From Bacteroidales bacterium (GTDB taxonomy: Bacteria > Bacteroidota > Bacteroidia > Bacteroidales > F082): 18,406 bases of DNA. Positions within the stretch are counted from its first letter, which is position 1. Each line of letters starts with the position of its first letter. The position numbers and the translations under genes were made by a program. The notes below the pieces were generated by a model, which saw only the letters and a list, made by a program, of their open reading frames with translations, ran no database searches and had not been told where the DNA came from. Location: positions 1-18,406 of the forward strand of contig JAILDR010000219.1 in assembly GCA_024689285.1 (NCBI GenBank), read 5' to 3'. Shown here piece after piece: positions 1 to 7,205 of the stretch.

Positions 1-2
1 TT

Positions 3-48
3 CCGCAAAACCTCCCCTCTCTCAATCCCTCTCTCCTTCGTTTTGCGG
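3..48 (-). other. Predicted 5'-leader stem-loop with purine-rich loop
   Basis: A perfect 9-bp inverted repeat (CCGCAAAAC at 3-11, GTTTTGCGG at 40-48) encloses 28 bases. On the minus strand this loop is all purine except for one TT, and it contains the 9-mer GAGAGAGGG twice. The stem begins 4 bases after the -7 box of the promoter at 52-81, so a transcript from that promoter would start with this hairpin. The gene it leads lies beyond the left edge and is unknown. The inverted repeat is directly visible; folding in RNA and any role are inference. Confidence 0.5.
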
Positions 49-51
49 GTG

Positions 52-81
52 CAAAAGTACAACCTTTTCCCTAACTGACAA
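52..81 (-). promoter_or_regulatory. Promoter firing leftward out of the window
   Basis: On the minus strand TTG (79-81), exactly 19 bases, then TACTTTTG (52-59) match the Bacteroidetes primary sigma pattern TTG-N19-TAnnTTTG. A-rich tracts lie immediately upstream (about 85-105), like an UP element. The -7 box and the following bases CACCCGCA are identical to those of the tRNA-Gln promoter at 5278-5307. The promoter follows the infB terminator, so it starts a new unit whose gene is outside the window. A stable RNA or highly expressed gene is plausible but not shown. Confidence 0.75.
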
Positions 82-190
82 TGACTTTTTTTATTTATTT
101 TTTATCCTATCCTCTATATTACTGGTTCTCAACTTGAAAAATTTTTATCATCAATATCTATTCTCTCAAATACGACACATTATTATATTA

Positions 191-226
191 ATAAAAGAGA
201 TGGCGACCTTCTCAAGCCGCCATCCC
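191..226 (-). terminator. Intrinsic terminator after infB
   Basis: On the minus strand GGGATGGCG (218-226) pairs with CGCCATCTC (197-205), giving nine base pairs with one G-T wobble. A short T-rich run (TTTTATT, about 190-196) follows. It lies 18 bases past the infB stop codon and closes the rimP-nusA-infB unit. In E. coli and many other bacteria rbfA and truB follow infB; here transcription appears to end. Confidence 0.8.
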
Positions 227-244
227 TTACACTAAAAAGCCGTT

Positions 245-3200
245 TTATAGCTTACGTGCGACTTCTTTCTCTGTGTATCCTTCGATAATGTCTCCAACTT
301 TGATGTCGTTGAAGTTCTCAATATTCAAGCCACAGTCCATGCCTGCCGCTACTTCCTTGACATCATCCTTGTAACGTTTCAGTGAGCCAAGCATACCCGT
401 GTAAACCACGATACCGTCGCGGATGACGCGAATCTTGGTGTTGCGCGTCACCTTGCCGTCCAAGACCATACAGCCAGCAATGGTGCCCACCTTGCTTATC
501 TTAAAGGTCTCGCGAATCTCGAGATTACAGGTGACCACTTCCTCAATATCCGGCGCCAACATACCTTCGATAGCGGCCTTGATCTCTTCAATGGCGGTGT
601 AAATGATAGAATACAAACGAATGTCAATCTTTTCATTCTCTGCCATCCTACGAGCCTGCGCCGTAGGACGCACATTGAAGCCCACGATTACGGCGTTGGA
701 TGCCGAAGCCAACATAACGTCAGATTCACTGATGGCACCCACCGACTTGTGGATGACATTGACTTGAACCTCTTCAGTAGAAAGCTTCAGCAAGCTGTCG
801 GCCAAAGCCTCAACGGAACCATCCACGTCAGCTTTAACGATGATGTTCAGTTCCTTGAAATCGCCAATGGCGATACGACGTCCGATTTCGTCCAAAGTGA
901 TGTGCGGGCTGGTGCGACGTGTCTGCTCTCGTTGCAACTGTTCACGGCGATTGGCGATAGCTTTCACCTCACGCTCGTCAACCATCACATTGAAACTGTC
1001 GCCAGGCATAGGAGCACCGTTCAAACCAAGCAACAGCACGGGTGTTGATGGGCCAGCTTCCTTGACAGGACGATTATGGTCATCAAACATAGCTTTGACC
1101 TTACCATAAGTTGTGCCAGCCAACACCATGTCACCAATTCTCAAAGTGCCATTCTGCACCAAAATTTTGGCAACATAACCACGACCCTTGTCCAAAGCCG
1201 ACTCGATGACCGTACCTTTGGCCAAACGCTTTGGATTGGCCTTCAGCTCAAGGAGCTCTGCCTCAAGCAGCACCTTTTCAAGCAAAGCATCAACGTTAAG
1301 ACCAATCTTGGCAGCGATTTCCTGATCTTGGTATTTGCCGCCCCAACTCTCAACAAGGATATTCATATTGGCCAACTGTTCACGAATCTTGTCGGGGTTG
1401 GCTGTGGGCTTATCAATCTTGTTCAGTGCAAACACGATAGGCACACCAGCAGCTTGTGCATGGTTGATAGCCTCAACGGTTTGTGGCATCACGTTGTCGT
1501 CAGTGGCGATGACAATAATAGCCACGTCAGTAATTTTGGCACCACGGGCACGCATAGCAGTGAACGCTTCGTGACCTGGGGTATCCAGGAAAGTTATCTT
1601 CTTCCCGCTCTCGGTAGTCACTTCGTATGCTCCGATATGCTGTGTAATACCACCAGCTTCACCGGCCACCACATTGGTGTTACGGATGTAGTCAAGGAGC
1701 TTGGTCTTACCGTGGTCAACATGACCCATGACGGTGACAACAGGTGCGCGAGGCACAAGATCTTCCTCGTGATCCTTCTCATCAGTTTCAGCAATGGCCT
1801 CTTGCACGTCGGCGCTGACGAAATCGACTTGGAAACCGAACTCTTCAGCCACCACCGACAAAGCTTCCGCATCAAGACGTTGGTTGATGGAGACAGGCAT
1901 ACCAAGGCTCATGCAAGTGCCGATGACTTTCACCACAGGAACATTCATCATCGTGGCCAATTCGTTGGCAGTAACGAACTCTGTGACTTTCAGAACTTTC
2001 TTTTCCTCTTCTTGACGTATCATCTCCTCCATCATGGAACCTGCCACCTGCTGACGTTTCTCACGACGGTGTTTAGAGGTCTTCGATTTACCCATAGGCG
2101 ACAAACGGGCAAGAGTGTCTTTAATCTGCTTCGAGATTTCCTCGTCGGTCAGTTCAACCTTCTCCTCTCGCTTGTTTTTGCCTTTATCCTTCTTCGATAA
2201 CTTCGGATTATCTTTCGGGCCTTTCTTGTTGTCACCGCCACCACCCTTCTGACCTTTTTCCTGCTTCTGACCTTTACTTTGACCTTGTTGTTTGGCCGTA
2301 GGATCGACAGGGTTCTCAGAAGAGCCTTCTGGTTTGCCGCTAATGCGCTTGCGTTTCTTCTTTCGTTCAGGTGTAGCCTTGGTACGGTTCTTCTCATCAG
2401 GCAACTCTATTTTGTCCAAAATCTTAGGACCTTCGAGCTTCTGCACCTCTGTCTTAATAAACCTCGGCTCGTTGGGTTGATGTTCCTTCTTTCCAGCAGT
2501 TTCCTCAACCTTAGGGACAGGTTGAGACTTAGGTTGCAGCTTGGATTGTTGTTGCTTAGCTTGTTTGGGTTGCTCCTGTTTGGGCTGTTCCTTTTTCGGT
2601 TGCTCCTGCTTGGGCTGCTCTTGTTTCGGTTGCTCCTGCTTAGGTTGTTCTTGTTTGGACTCTTCTTGTTTAGGCAGTTCCGGTTTCGGTTGCTCCTGTT
2701 TCGGTTGCTCCTGTTTGGGCTGCTCTTGTTTAGTTTCAGGCTTCTGTTCCTTCTTGGCCTGTTCCTTGGGCTTCTTTTCAGAGCGTGATTTAGGATTGAG
2801 ACTATCAAGGTCAATTTTGCCAAGCACCTTCAACGAGGTGCCTTCTTGTGCAGTCTTACCCACAGTAGGTTCTTGAGGCTTCGTTTCGGTTTTCTTAGTC
2901 TCAACTTTTTCCACTTCCTTAGTTTCTTCGGGCTTTGTCGGGATGATAGGCGAAATGGTGTTGGAACGGATAATGACCTCTTCCACCTCATTATCGTCTT
3001 GCTTTGGCGATGACGATGATGCCGAATCAACGGAAACAGACCCACCCTTGTATAAGATGTTGCCCAATTTCTTGGCTTCATTCTTCACTTCCTTCTCGCC
3101 CTGATATTCCTTCACGATCAGATCATACATCTCTGCCGTGAGCTTCGCGTTAGGCGACGAGTCCACTTGGAACCCCTTCTTGGCAAGGAACTCCCTTATG

Positions 3201-3271
3201 GTCGACACGCCCACGTTGAATTCTTTTGCCGCTTTCGACAATCGAATAGTAGTGTTAGCTTCTTCGGACAT
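245..3271 (-). CDS. infB: Translation initiation factor IF-2
   Basis: IF-2 is the GTPase that delivers initiator tRNA to the 30S subunit and promotes subunit joining. The 1008 residues are laid out as an N-terminal IF2_N-type domain (about 8-55), a long charged linker, a second IF2_N-like domain (about 425-490), the G domain (about 510-680), and C-terminal beta-barrel and tRNA-binding domains. GTPase motifs are intact: GHVDHGKT at 516-523, DTPGH at 563-567, NKID at 617-620. The protein is longer than E. coli IF-2 (890) because of a low-complexity Lys/Gln/Glu/Pro linker that includes 11 tandem pentapeptides at 181-235. The ATG at 3269-3271 has A-rich upstream sequence and no clear Shine-Dalgarno. 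nusA ends 52 bp upstream and the two are probably co-transcribed. An intrinsic terminator follows. Identification is secure. Confidence 0.98.
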   Translation of the reverse strand: MSEEANTTIRLSKAAKEFNVGVSTIREFLAKKGFQVDSSPNAKLTAEMYDLIVKEYQGEKEVKNEAKKLGNILYKGGSVSVDSASSSSPKQDDNEVEEVIIRSNTISPIIPTKPEETKEVEKVETKKTETKPQEPTVGKTAQEGTSLKVLGKIDLDSLNPKSRSEKKPKEQAKKEQKPETKQEQPKQEQPKQEQPKPELPKQEESKQEQPKQEQPKQEQPKQEQPKKEQPKQEQPKQAKQQQSKLQPKSQPVPKVEETAGKKEHQPNEPRFIKTEVQKLEGPKILDKIELPDEKNRTKATPERKKKRKRISGKPEGSSENPVDPTAKQQGQSKGQKQEKGQKGGGGDNKKGPKDNPKLSKKDKGKNKREEKVELTDEEISKQIKDTLARLSPMGKSKTSKHRREKRQQVAGSMMEEMIRQEEEKKVLKVTEFVTANELATMMNVPVVKVIGTCMSLGMPVSINQRLDAEALSVVAEEFGFQVDFVSADVQEAIAETDEKDHEEDLVPRAPVVTVMGHVDHGKTKLLDYIRNTNVVAGEAGGITQHIGAYEVTTESGKKITFLDTPGHEAFTAMRARGAKITDVAIIVIATDDNVMPQTVEAINHAQAAGVPIVFALNKIDKPTANPDKIREQLANMNILVESWGGKYQDQEIAAKIGLNVDALLEKVLLEAELLELKANPKRLAKGTVIESALDKGRGYVAKILVQNGTLRIGDMVLAGTTYGKVKAMFDDHNRPVKEAGPSTPVLLLGLNGAPMPGDSFNVMVDEREVKAIANRREQLQREQTRRTSPHITLDEIGRRIAIGDFKELNIIVKADVDGSVEALADSLLKLSTEEVQVNVIHKSVGAISESDVMLASASNAVIVGFNVRPTAQARRMAENEKIDIRLYSIIYTAIEEIKAAIEGMLAPDIEEVVTCNLEIRETFKISKVGTIAGCMVLDGKVTRNTKIRVIRDGIVVYTGMLGSLKRYKDDVKEVAAGMDCGLNIENFNDIKVGDIIEGYTEKEVARKL
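2567..2731 (-). repeat. Eleven tandem 15-bp repeats inside infB (KQEQP)
   Basis: Eleven consecutive 15-bp units encode IF-2 residues 181-235. Eight encode KQEQP; the others are [10 protein letters not shown] and KKEQP. Synonymous differences alternate: the unit AAACAAGAGCAGCCC is followed by AA(A/G)CAGGAGCAACCG at units 1-2 and again at 8-9. This suggests expansion partly by 30-bp duplications. The array lies in the disordered linker between the N-terminal and G domains and keeps the frame. Copy number would be expected to vary between strains. Confidence 0.9.
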
Positions 3272-3323
3272 AGTTTCTTTCTCTTTGTTTCTCGTTTATT
3301 TATGGATTAACAATGCCTTGGCA

Positions 3324-4583
3324 TCATTCGGCATCGGATTCAAATTCAGCTTTAAGGATACGGAACACGTCCTCGACCGTGTCCATTTCAAGGTCAGCAC
3401 GTTTGGCAACCTCTTCAGGGGTATAGGAGAGCACATTCTTGGCTGTGTCACAGCCCATTCCGACGAGTGCATCGATAACCCATTGGTCGATTTCATCGGC
3501 AAATTCTTGAAGGTCGACATCTTCTTCATCAACATTGGCTTCGCTGTTACGGTACACATCGATTTCATAACCGGTCAACTTACCAGCAAGTTTGATATTG
3601 TATCCTCCCTTACCGATAGCAAGGCTGATCTGGTCGTTCTCCATATAGACGTTTGCCATCGTATTGTCGTCGCTGATGCGAATCTCAGTAATCTTAGCAG
3701 GGCTGAGAGCACGTTGGATGAAGAGTTCCGGATTAGTCGTCCAGTTAATAACATCGATATTTTCGTTACGCAGTTCACGGACAATGCCATGAATACGCGT
3801 GCCTTTCATACCGACGCAAGCGCCAACGGGGTCAATGCGGTCGTCGTAGCTCTCAACAGCAATCTTGGCACGTTGTCCAGGTTCACGGACAATCTTTTTC
3901 ACTGTGATGAGGCCATCATAGATTTCGGGCACCTCGGCTTCCAAAAGACGCTGAAGGAAGATTTCTGACGTACGTGACAGGATAACTACTGGCGAGCCGT
4001 TGATGTTTTCAACACTCTTCACAATGGCACGCACCGTGTCACCTTTCTTATATATATCGCTTGGAATTTGCTCCGCACGCGGCATAGTCAATTCTATGCC
4101 CTCGTCATCAACAGCGATGAGCTCACGTTTCCAAGCATGAGTTACCTCGGCAGTGATGATATCACCCACCTTATCCTTGTATTTCTGGAAGATGTTTTCT
4201 TTCTCATATTCAAGCACTTTAGCTTGCAGATTCTGACGCAAGGCAAGAATGTCTCGTCGGCCAAAAGTCTCAATCTTCAGTACTTCACTCACGTCGTCAC
4301 CAACTTCAAAATCAGGTTCTATCTTGATGGCATCCGACAGCTTGATTTCGCGTGCAGGGTCCTTCAACTCGTTATCTTCCACGACGGTGCGGTTGTGATA
4401 GATTTCAAAGTCACCCTTATCAACATTCACGATAATGTCGATGAACTCTTCGGTGTTGGTGTTGAATTTCTTGTCAAGCATACCTCTGAACACGTCCTCG
4501 ATGATGCGCATCATGGCTTCACGGTCGATGTTCTTAAATTCCTTGAACTCGGAAAATGTTTCGACTAATTTGTAGTTGTCCAT
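3324..4583 (-). CDS. nusA: Transcription termination/antitermination factor NusA
   Basis: NusA binds RNA polymerase and nascent RNA and modulates pausing, intrinsic termination and antitermination. The 419 residues contain the N-terminal polymerase-binding domain (about 1-130), an S1 domain (about 136-205), and two KH domains. KH1 carries GACVGMKGTRI at 254-264 and KH2 carries IGKGGYN at 323-329. After KH2 there is an acidic linker and one helix-hairpin-helix-like repeat (about 368-415). E. coli NusA (495 aa) has two acidic repeats after KH2, so this is the shorter form. The ATG at 4581-4583 follows an A-rich stretch. The gene sits 73 bp after rimP, in a spacer that contains a strong hairpin at 4625-4650, and 52 bp before infB. 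Confidence 0.97.
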   Translation of the reverse strand: MDNYKLVETFSEFKEFKNIDREAMMRIIEDVFRGMLDKKFNTNTEEFIDIIVNVDKGDFEIYHNRTVVEDNELKDPAREIKLSDAIKIEPDFEVGDDVSEVLKIETFGRRDILALRQNLQAKVLEYEKENIFQKYKDKVGDIITAEVTHAWKRELIAVDDEGIELTMPRAEQIPSDIYKKGDTVRAIVKSVENINGSPVVILSRTSEIFLQRLLEAEVPEIYDGLITVKKIVREPGQRAKIAVESYDDRIDPVGACVGMKGTRIHGIVRELRNENIDVINWTTNPELFIQRALSPAKITEIRISDDNTMANVYMENDQISLAIGKGGYNIKLAGKLTGYEIDVYRNSEANVDEEDVDLQEFADEIDQWVIDALVGMGCDTAKNVLSYTPEEVAKRADLEMDTVEDVFRILKAEFESDAE

Positions 4584-4624
4584 TGTATATATTTTGTTGT
4601 TTGGTATTTGTCCAATTTATAGTT

Positions 4625-4650
4625 GCGCGACGCAGGACTGCGAGACGCGC
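4625..4650 (-). other. GC-rich hairpin in the rimP-nusA spacer
   Basis: Outer arms GCGCG/CGCGC (4646-4650 and 4625-4629) and inner arms CGCA/TGCG (4639-4642 and 4631-4634) enclose the loop GTCC, with a small 3:1 internal loop between them. It is the only GC-rich stretch in a 73-bp spacer that is otherwise AT-rich. No T-run follows on the minus strand, so it is not a classical terminator. It could be an RNA-processing site, a stabiliser of an mRNA 3' end, or a control element in front of nusA; these roles are inference. Confidence 0.6.
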
Positions 4651-4656
4651 TACAAT

Positions 4657-5112
4657 TCAAAAGATAATTGCGGGTTTGATTTCAGTGGTTTTGCGGTCAA
4701 AGAATAAATTGACAAGCTCTTCAGCGGGCTTCTTCTTAGAGGGTTTCTTAGGCGTTGGCTGGATTTCCACCTTTTCCGCATCGAAACTGACCATTTTGCC
4801 CTGCAATTTGCCAGCCTCCTTCGTCTTCACCTCCACATCCTTGCCCACATATTTATGCAGTTGACGGTCGAGCTTCAAAGCACCCGTCAAGCCGTATGAC
4901 ATCACATTCAGTTCGTAGTCTTCCACGTCGCGGTCGAGTTTGCTTTCAATGTACCGGCTGACTTCCACACAGTTGTCGATATTGACAGCAGTGTCGGAGT
5001 CTATATAAACCTCTATCACATTGCCTGGCTTCACTTTCACGTCCACCAAGAAGCGGTCGCTATCAGCAAGAGCTTCGTTGGTCAAGTCTGAGATAATGTC
5101 TTTAGTAATCAT
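4657..5112 (-). CDS. rimP: Ribosome maturation factor RimP
   Basis: RimP helps mature the 30S ribosomal subunit in the cytoplasm. The 151-residue length fits the family (about 150). The N-terminal alpha/beta half (about 1-75) contains VKPGNVIEVYIDSD and the conserved region VSRYIESKLDRDVEDYELNV. The C-terminal half has the SH3-like small-barrel pattern (KYVGKDVEVKTKEAGKLQGK). Position confirms the call, since rimP-nusA-infB is a widespread gene order. The ATG is at 5110-5112. Upstream is a tRNA-Gln and its terminator, and I find no TAnnTTTG promoter in the 71 bp between the tRNA and rimP. Expression may therefore depend on read-through of that terminator or on a non-canonical promoter. Confidence 0.93.
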   Translation of the reverse strand: MITKDIISDLTNEALADSDRFLVDVKVKPGNVIEVYIDSDTAVNIDNCVEVSRYIESKLDRDVEDYELNVMSYGLTGALKLDRQLHKYVGKDVEVKTKEAGKLQGKMVSFDAEKVEIQPTPKKPSKKKPAEELVNLFFDRKTTEIKPAIIF

Positions 5113-5137
5113 TTGTGTTTTAGCTTATTGTTATAAC

Positions 5138-5170
5138 AAAAAGACCCGTTACTCAAAGTAGCAGGTCTTT
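5138..5170 (-). terminator. Intrinsic terminator after tRNA-Gln
   Basis: On the minus strand AAAGACC (5164-5170) pairs with GGTCTTT (5140-5146). The pairing extends inward with one mismatch to a TTTGA loop. The transcript then has a run of only five T (5138-5142). It lies 14 bases past the tRNA 3' end and 25 bases before the rimP start codon. The short T-run and the mismatched inner stem suggest termination may be incomplete. Confidence 0.75.
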
Positions 5171-5183
5171 CTTCCACCTTAAG

Positions 5184-5254
5184 TTGTCGAGCAAGGATTC
5201 GAACCTTGACAGGCAGAACCAAAATCTGCAGTGCTGCCATTACACCACTCGACA
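5184..5254 (-). tRNA. tRNA-Gln (anticodon UUG)
   Basis: The transcript folds as a complete cloverleaf. The acceptor arms TGTCGAG and CTCGACA pair over 7 bp. The anticodon stem GCAGA/TCTGC surrounds the loop TTTTGGT, giving anticodon TTG (reads CAA/CAG, glutamine). The T stem CAAGG/CCTTG surrounds TTCGAAT. The discriminator base is A (position 5184) and the CCA end is not encoded. Its own promoter lies at 5278-5307 and a terminator at 5138-5170. It sits between coaE and rimP. E. coli also has a tRNA (metY, initiator tRNA) just ahead of rimP-nusA-infB. Confidence 0.96.
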
Positions 5255-5255
5255 T

Positions 5256-5271
5256 CATTCATTTCTGAATG
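5256..5271 (-). other. Small inverted repeat in the pre-tRNA leader
   Basis: CATTCA and TGAATG, a perfect 6-bp inverted repeat with a 4-base loop, fill the leader between the likely transcription start (about 5273) and the mature 5' end of tRNA-Gln (5254). The primary transcript could form a small hairpin one base before the RNase P cleavage site. The repeat is visible; its function is not known. Confidence 0.4.
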
Positions 5272-5277
5272 CGGGTG

Positions 5278-5307
5278 CAAAAGTACGACTTTTTTAGTTA
5301 TGTGCAA
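5278..5307 (-). promoter_or_regulatory. tRNA-Gln promoter
   Basis: On the minus strand TTG (5305-5307), exactly 19 bases, then TACTTTTG (5278-5285) match the Bacteroidetes consensus TTG-N19-TAnnTTTG. Long A-tracts lie just upstream (about 5311-5326), inside the last codons of coaE, and resemble an UP element. The discriminator CACCCGC is GC-rich, as is common for stable-RNA promoters under stringent control in E. coli. The predicted tRNA leader is about 20 nt. Confidence 0.8.
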
Positions 5308-5316
5308 GTGTTTTTT

Positions 5317-5934
5317 TCATTTTTTTGAAAAAAAGTGAAACTTTCCTGATGACAAGAGTTCCCCATGCACCGTCATTACCTGTTCCAAAAGGGCATCGTC
5401 TTCGTCGTCATTGTCATGCTCGATGATAAAAGTAGCCTTTTTACGTTTCTCATTTTCAGACCATTGCATAGCTATACGCTCTCTCACCATCTCTTCATCA
5501 CAATGGTCGCGGAGCATCACCCGGCGCAGTCGGGTCTGCTCCGAAGCCGAAACCAAAATCACAGCATCAAAACGATTCTCCAAATGCTTCTCGAAGATAA
5601 TAGCCGATTCATAGAGCACGTATGGTGCATCTTGTGCATCAGCCCACTCATCGAAATAAGCATTCAACGCAGGATAAAGCAATTGCTCCACCTCATGCAT
5701 GGCTTCGATATCGTTGAAAATGATTTCAGCCACACGCTTTCTATTCACGGAATTGTCGTCAAAATAAACATCCTTTCCAAAACGTGCTTTCATCGCTTCA
5801 CGAACATCTTCGCGCTCATACAGCCGTTTGGCTTCCTCGTCGCTGTTGAACACAGGAATGCCGATACGCCGGAAGAGTTGACAAACCCACGACTTGCCAC
5901 TGCCGATGTTGCCAGTAAGTGCTATTTTTTTCAT
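5317..5934 (-). CDS. coaE: Dephospho-CoA kinase
   Basis: CoaE phosphorylates the 3'-hydroxyl of dephospho-CoA with ATP, the last step of coenzyme A synthesis, in the cytosol. The 205-residue length is typical. The P-loop GNIGSGKS is at residues 8-15. The conserved ESAIIFEK segment corresponds to the family's D-x-PLLFE region. A lid-like Arg-rich stretch (RLRRVMLRD) and the late QWSENEKRKKA segment also match. The ATG overlaps the stop codon of the YbbR-domain gene by 4 bp (ATGA), indicating translational coupling. The last codons lie in an AT-rich palindrome that doubles as the upstream region of the tRNA-Gln promoter; the stop codon is 10 bp from its -33 element. Confidence 0.95.
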   Translation of the reverse strand: MKKIALTGNIGSGKSWVCQLFRRIGIPVFNSDEEAKRLYEREDVREAMKARFGKDVYFDDNSVNRKRVAEIIFNDIEAMHEVEQLLYPALNAYFDEWADAQDAPYVLYESAIIFEKHLENRFDAVILVSASEQTRLRRVMLRDHCDEEMVRERIAMQWSENEKRKKATFIIEHDNDDEDDALLEQVMTVHGELLSSGKFHFFSKK

Positions 5935-6857
5935 TGCACGATGAGATATTCCACCTTCTCAGGTGTGGTGGTAAGCACTTGCACATATTGAGGCCACAAT
6001 GTTAACCGGACATCCAACAGGGAATTCAACTCGTCAAGCTGTGTTTTGTCGGCCTCGGCATGGAACAAATCTGGAGTGAGGTTGGGGTAATCCTTAATGG
6101 CTACGAGGCATTTTACCGTCACCGCTTCAGGGAAGAAACGTACACGTATTGGATCAGGCTGCGCGATTGGCACTATCACATCGGCTTCGGTGAACTTCTC
6201 CACCTGCACTGTGGCACTGACGCTATTCACATCAGCATGAATCTTTCCTTCCCATAAATTGAGCGGCACATCTTCTGTGAAGCTTTCACTCACATTGGAC
6301 TTGGAGAGCGGTTTCGTCTCAATGTATTTCAAAGTGTCGATGATTTCTTCAGGCCCGTAAACCATAATTGACGACGGTTCGAGCACAGGGATGCCATAGA
6401 CACCGTATTGCCGCTGAGGGCGGATATCTGACGACAATTCAACAGGTACCAGTTTCGACTTCAGCGGATCCATATTGAAATACACCTTGGCATCATTCAT
6501 TGTCAAATCGGCAGCGTTCACATCAAGCAACTCAGCGACACGTTCTGTCACATAAAGACTGCTGAAAGAATAGGTATTGCCATTTTCAAGGCGATAGGGC
6601 ACCTCGACTAAAGGAAAACTTACCACACGCTTATGCTCACGGATCATTTTATATCGCAAAGTGTGGAATCCGTCGGTAGTCAACGAGAGTTTGACAGTCT
6701 GCTCAGGTGATGAGAGCCATTTGTCAACAGGCACATCTTCAATATGCAAGCTGAAAACTGTCTGCGTAGTATAGTCCTCCGACAGCTTGACAAACAGCCA
6801 AAGCGTCGTCGAAATGACGAGGAAAACCAAAAAAGTGAGAATGGACTGGTTCTTCAT
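5931..6857 (-). CDS. YbbR-domain membrane-anchored protein
   Basis: The 308-residue protein has one N-terminal transmembrane segment (about 5-25, ILTFLVFLVISTTLWLFV) followed by a beta-rich extracytoplasmic region. The sequence VPVDKWLSSPEQTVKLSLTTDG and later VPVELSSDI, VYGPEEIIDTLKYIETKPLS are typical of YbbR-like repeats, of which two to three can be discerned. In Firmicutes the YbbR protein CdaR regulates the diadenylate cyclase CdaA. No cyclase gene is in this window, so that role cannot be transferred. In Bacteroidetes the gene is commonly found near yajC and coaE, as here. It begins 3 bp after yajC and overlaps coaE by 4 bp. Confidence 0.85.
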   Translation of the reverse strand: MKNQSILTFLVFLVISTTLWLFVKLSEDYTTQTVFSLHIEDVPVDKWLSSPEQTVKLSLTTDGFHTLRYKMIREHKRVVSFPLVEVPYRLENGNTYSFSSLYVTERVAELLDVNAADLTMNDAKVYFNMDPLKSKLVPVELSSDIRPQRQYGVYGIPVLEPSSIMVYGPEEIIDTLKYIETKPLSKSNVSESFTEDVPLNLWEGKIHADVNSVSATVQVEKFTEADVIVPIAQPDPIRVRFFPEAVTVKCLVAIKDYPNLTPDLFHAEADKTQLDELNSLLDVRLTLWPQYVQVLTTTPEKVEYLIVQ

Positions 6858-6860
6858 GGC

Positions 6861-7187
6861 TTAGCCCTGAGCCTGACCCACAGACGAGCTGTCCTTGACA
6901 AGGGCGGTCTTCTCAATTTCAACTTCCACATTGGGAGCGATGGAGAGCATTACGGTGGTTTCTTTCACTTCGGTAATTTTGCCGTGGAAACCTCCGATTG
7001 TGACGACCTTGTCGCCTTTCTTCAGTTCATTGCGGAATTCTTGTTCTTCCTTAGCCCTCTTCGATTGAGGACGAATGAAGAACAGCCAAAAAACGACGAT
7101 GAGCAAAATGATGAAGATGAGGCTCGACCACATGGAGCCACCTTGTTGCTGAACTTGGTCTTGTAAAAGAATAAACAGTGTGTTCAT
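6861..7187 (-). CDS. yajC: Sec translocon accessory protein YajC
   Basis: YajC is a small inner-membrane protein that associates with SecDF and the Sec translocon. The 108-residue form starts at the ATG at 7185-7187; a TTG two codons upstream (7191-7193) is an alternative start but less likely. A Gln-rich N-terminus is followed by one transmembrane segment (about 20-38) and the family signature FFIRPQSKRAKEEQEF. A cytoplasmic domain follows containing LKKGDKVVTIGGFHGKI. It lies 18 bp after a DUF1573 lipoprotein gene and 3 bp before the YbbR gene. SecD and SecF are not in the window. Confidence 0.95.
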   Translation of the reverse strand: MNTLFILLQDQVQQQGGSMWSSLIFIILLIVVFWLFFIRPQSKRAKEEQEFRNELKKGDKVVTIGGFHGKITEVKETTVMLSIAPNVEVEIEKTALVKDSSSVGQAQG

Positions 7188-7205
7188 ATTCAATAATTTA
7201 ATCGA

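Noticed and set aside
1..244. Possible small gene in the 244-bp left gap
   Set aside because: The stretch is explained by a promoter, a leader stem-loop and the infB terminator. The AT-rich rest has no convincing start, frame or coding pattern.
1076..2200. Long plus-strand open frame opposite infB (374 codons)
   Set aside because: It lies wholly antisense to the well-conserved IF-2 coding region and encodes no recognisable domain. Long antisense frames are expected opposite GC-balanced coding sequence.
2567..2731. Tandem array considered as a CRISPR array
   Set aside because: Units are 15 bp, directly adjacent with no spacers, and in frame within infB.
2541..2876. Plus-strand Cys/Gly-rich repetitive frame (SCLGC repeats) that looks like a metal-binding or small secreted protein
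   Set aside because: It is the antisense reading of the KQEQP tandem repeat in infB. The repetition comes from the 15-bp array, not from a separate gene.
5315..5340. T7/A7 palindrome at the end of coaE as an intrinsic terminator
   Set aside because: The stem is all A/T and the T-run is inside the stem rather than after it on the coding strand. It is better explained as A-tracts upstream of the tRNA promoter.
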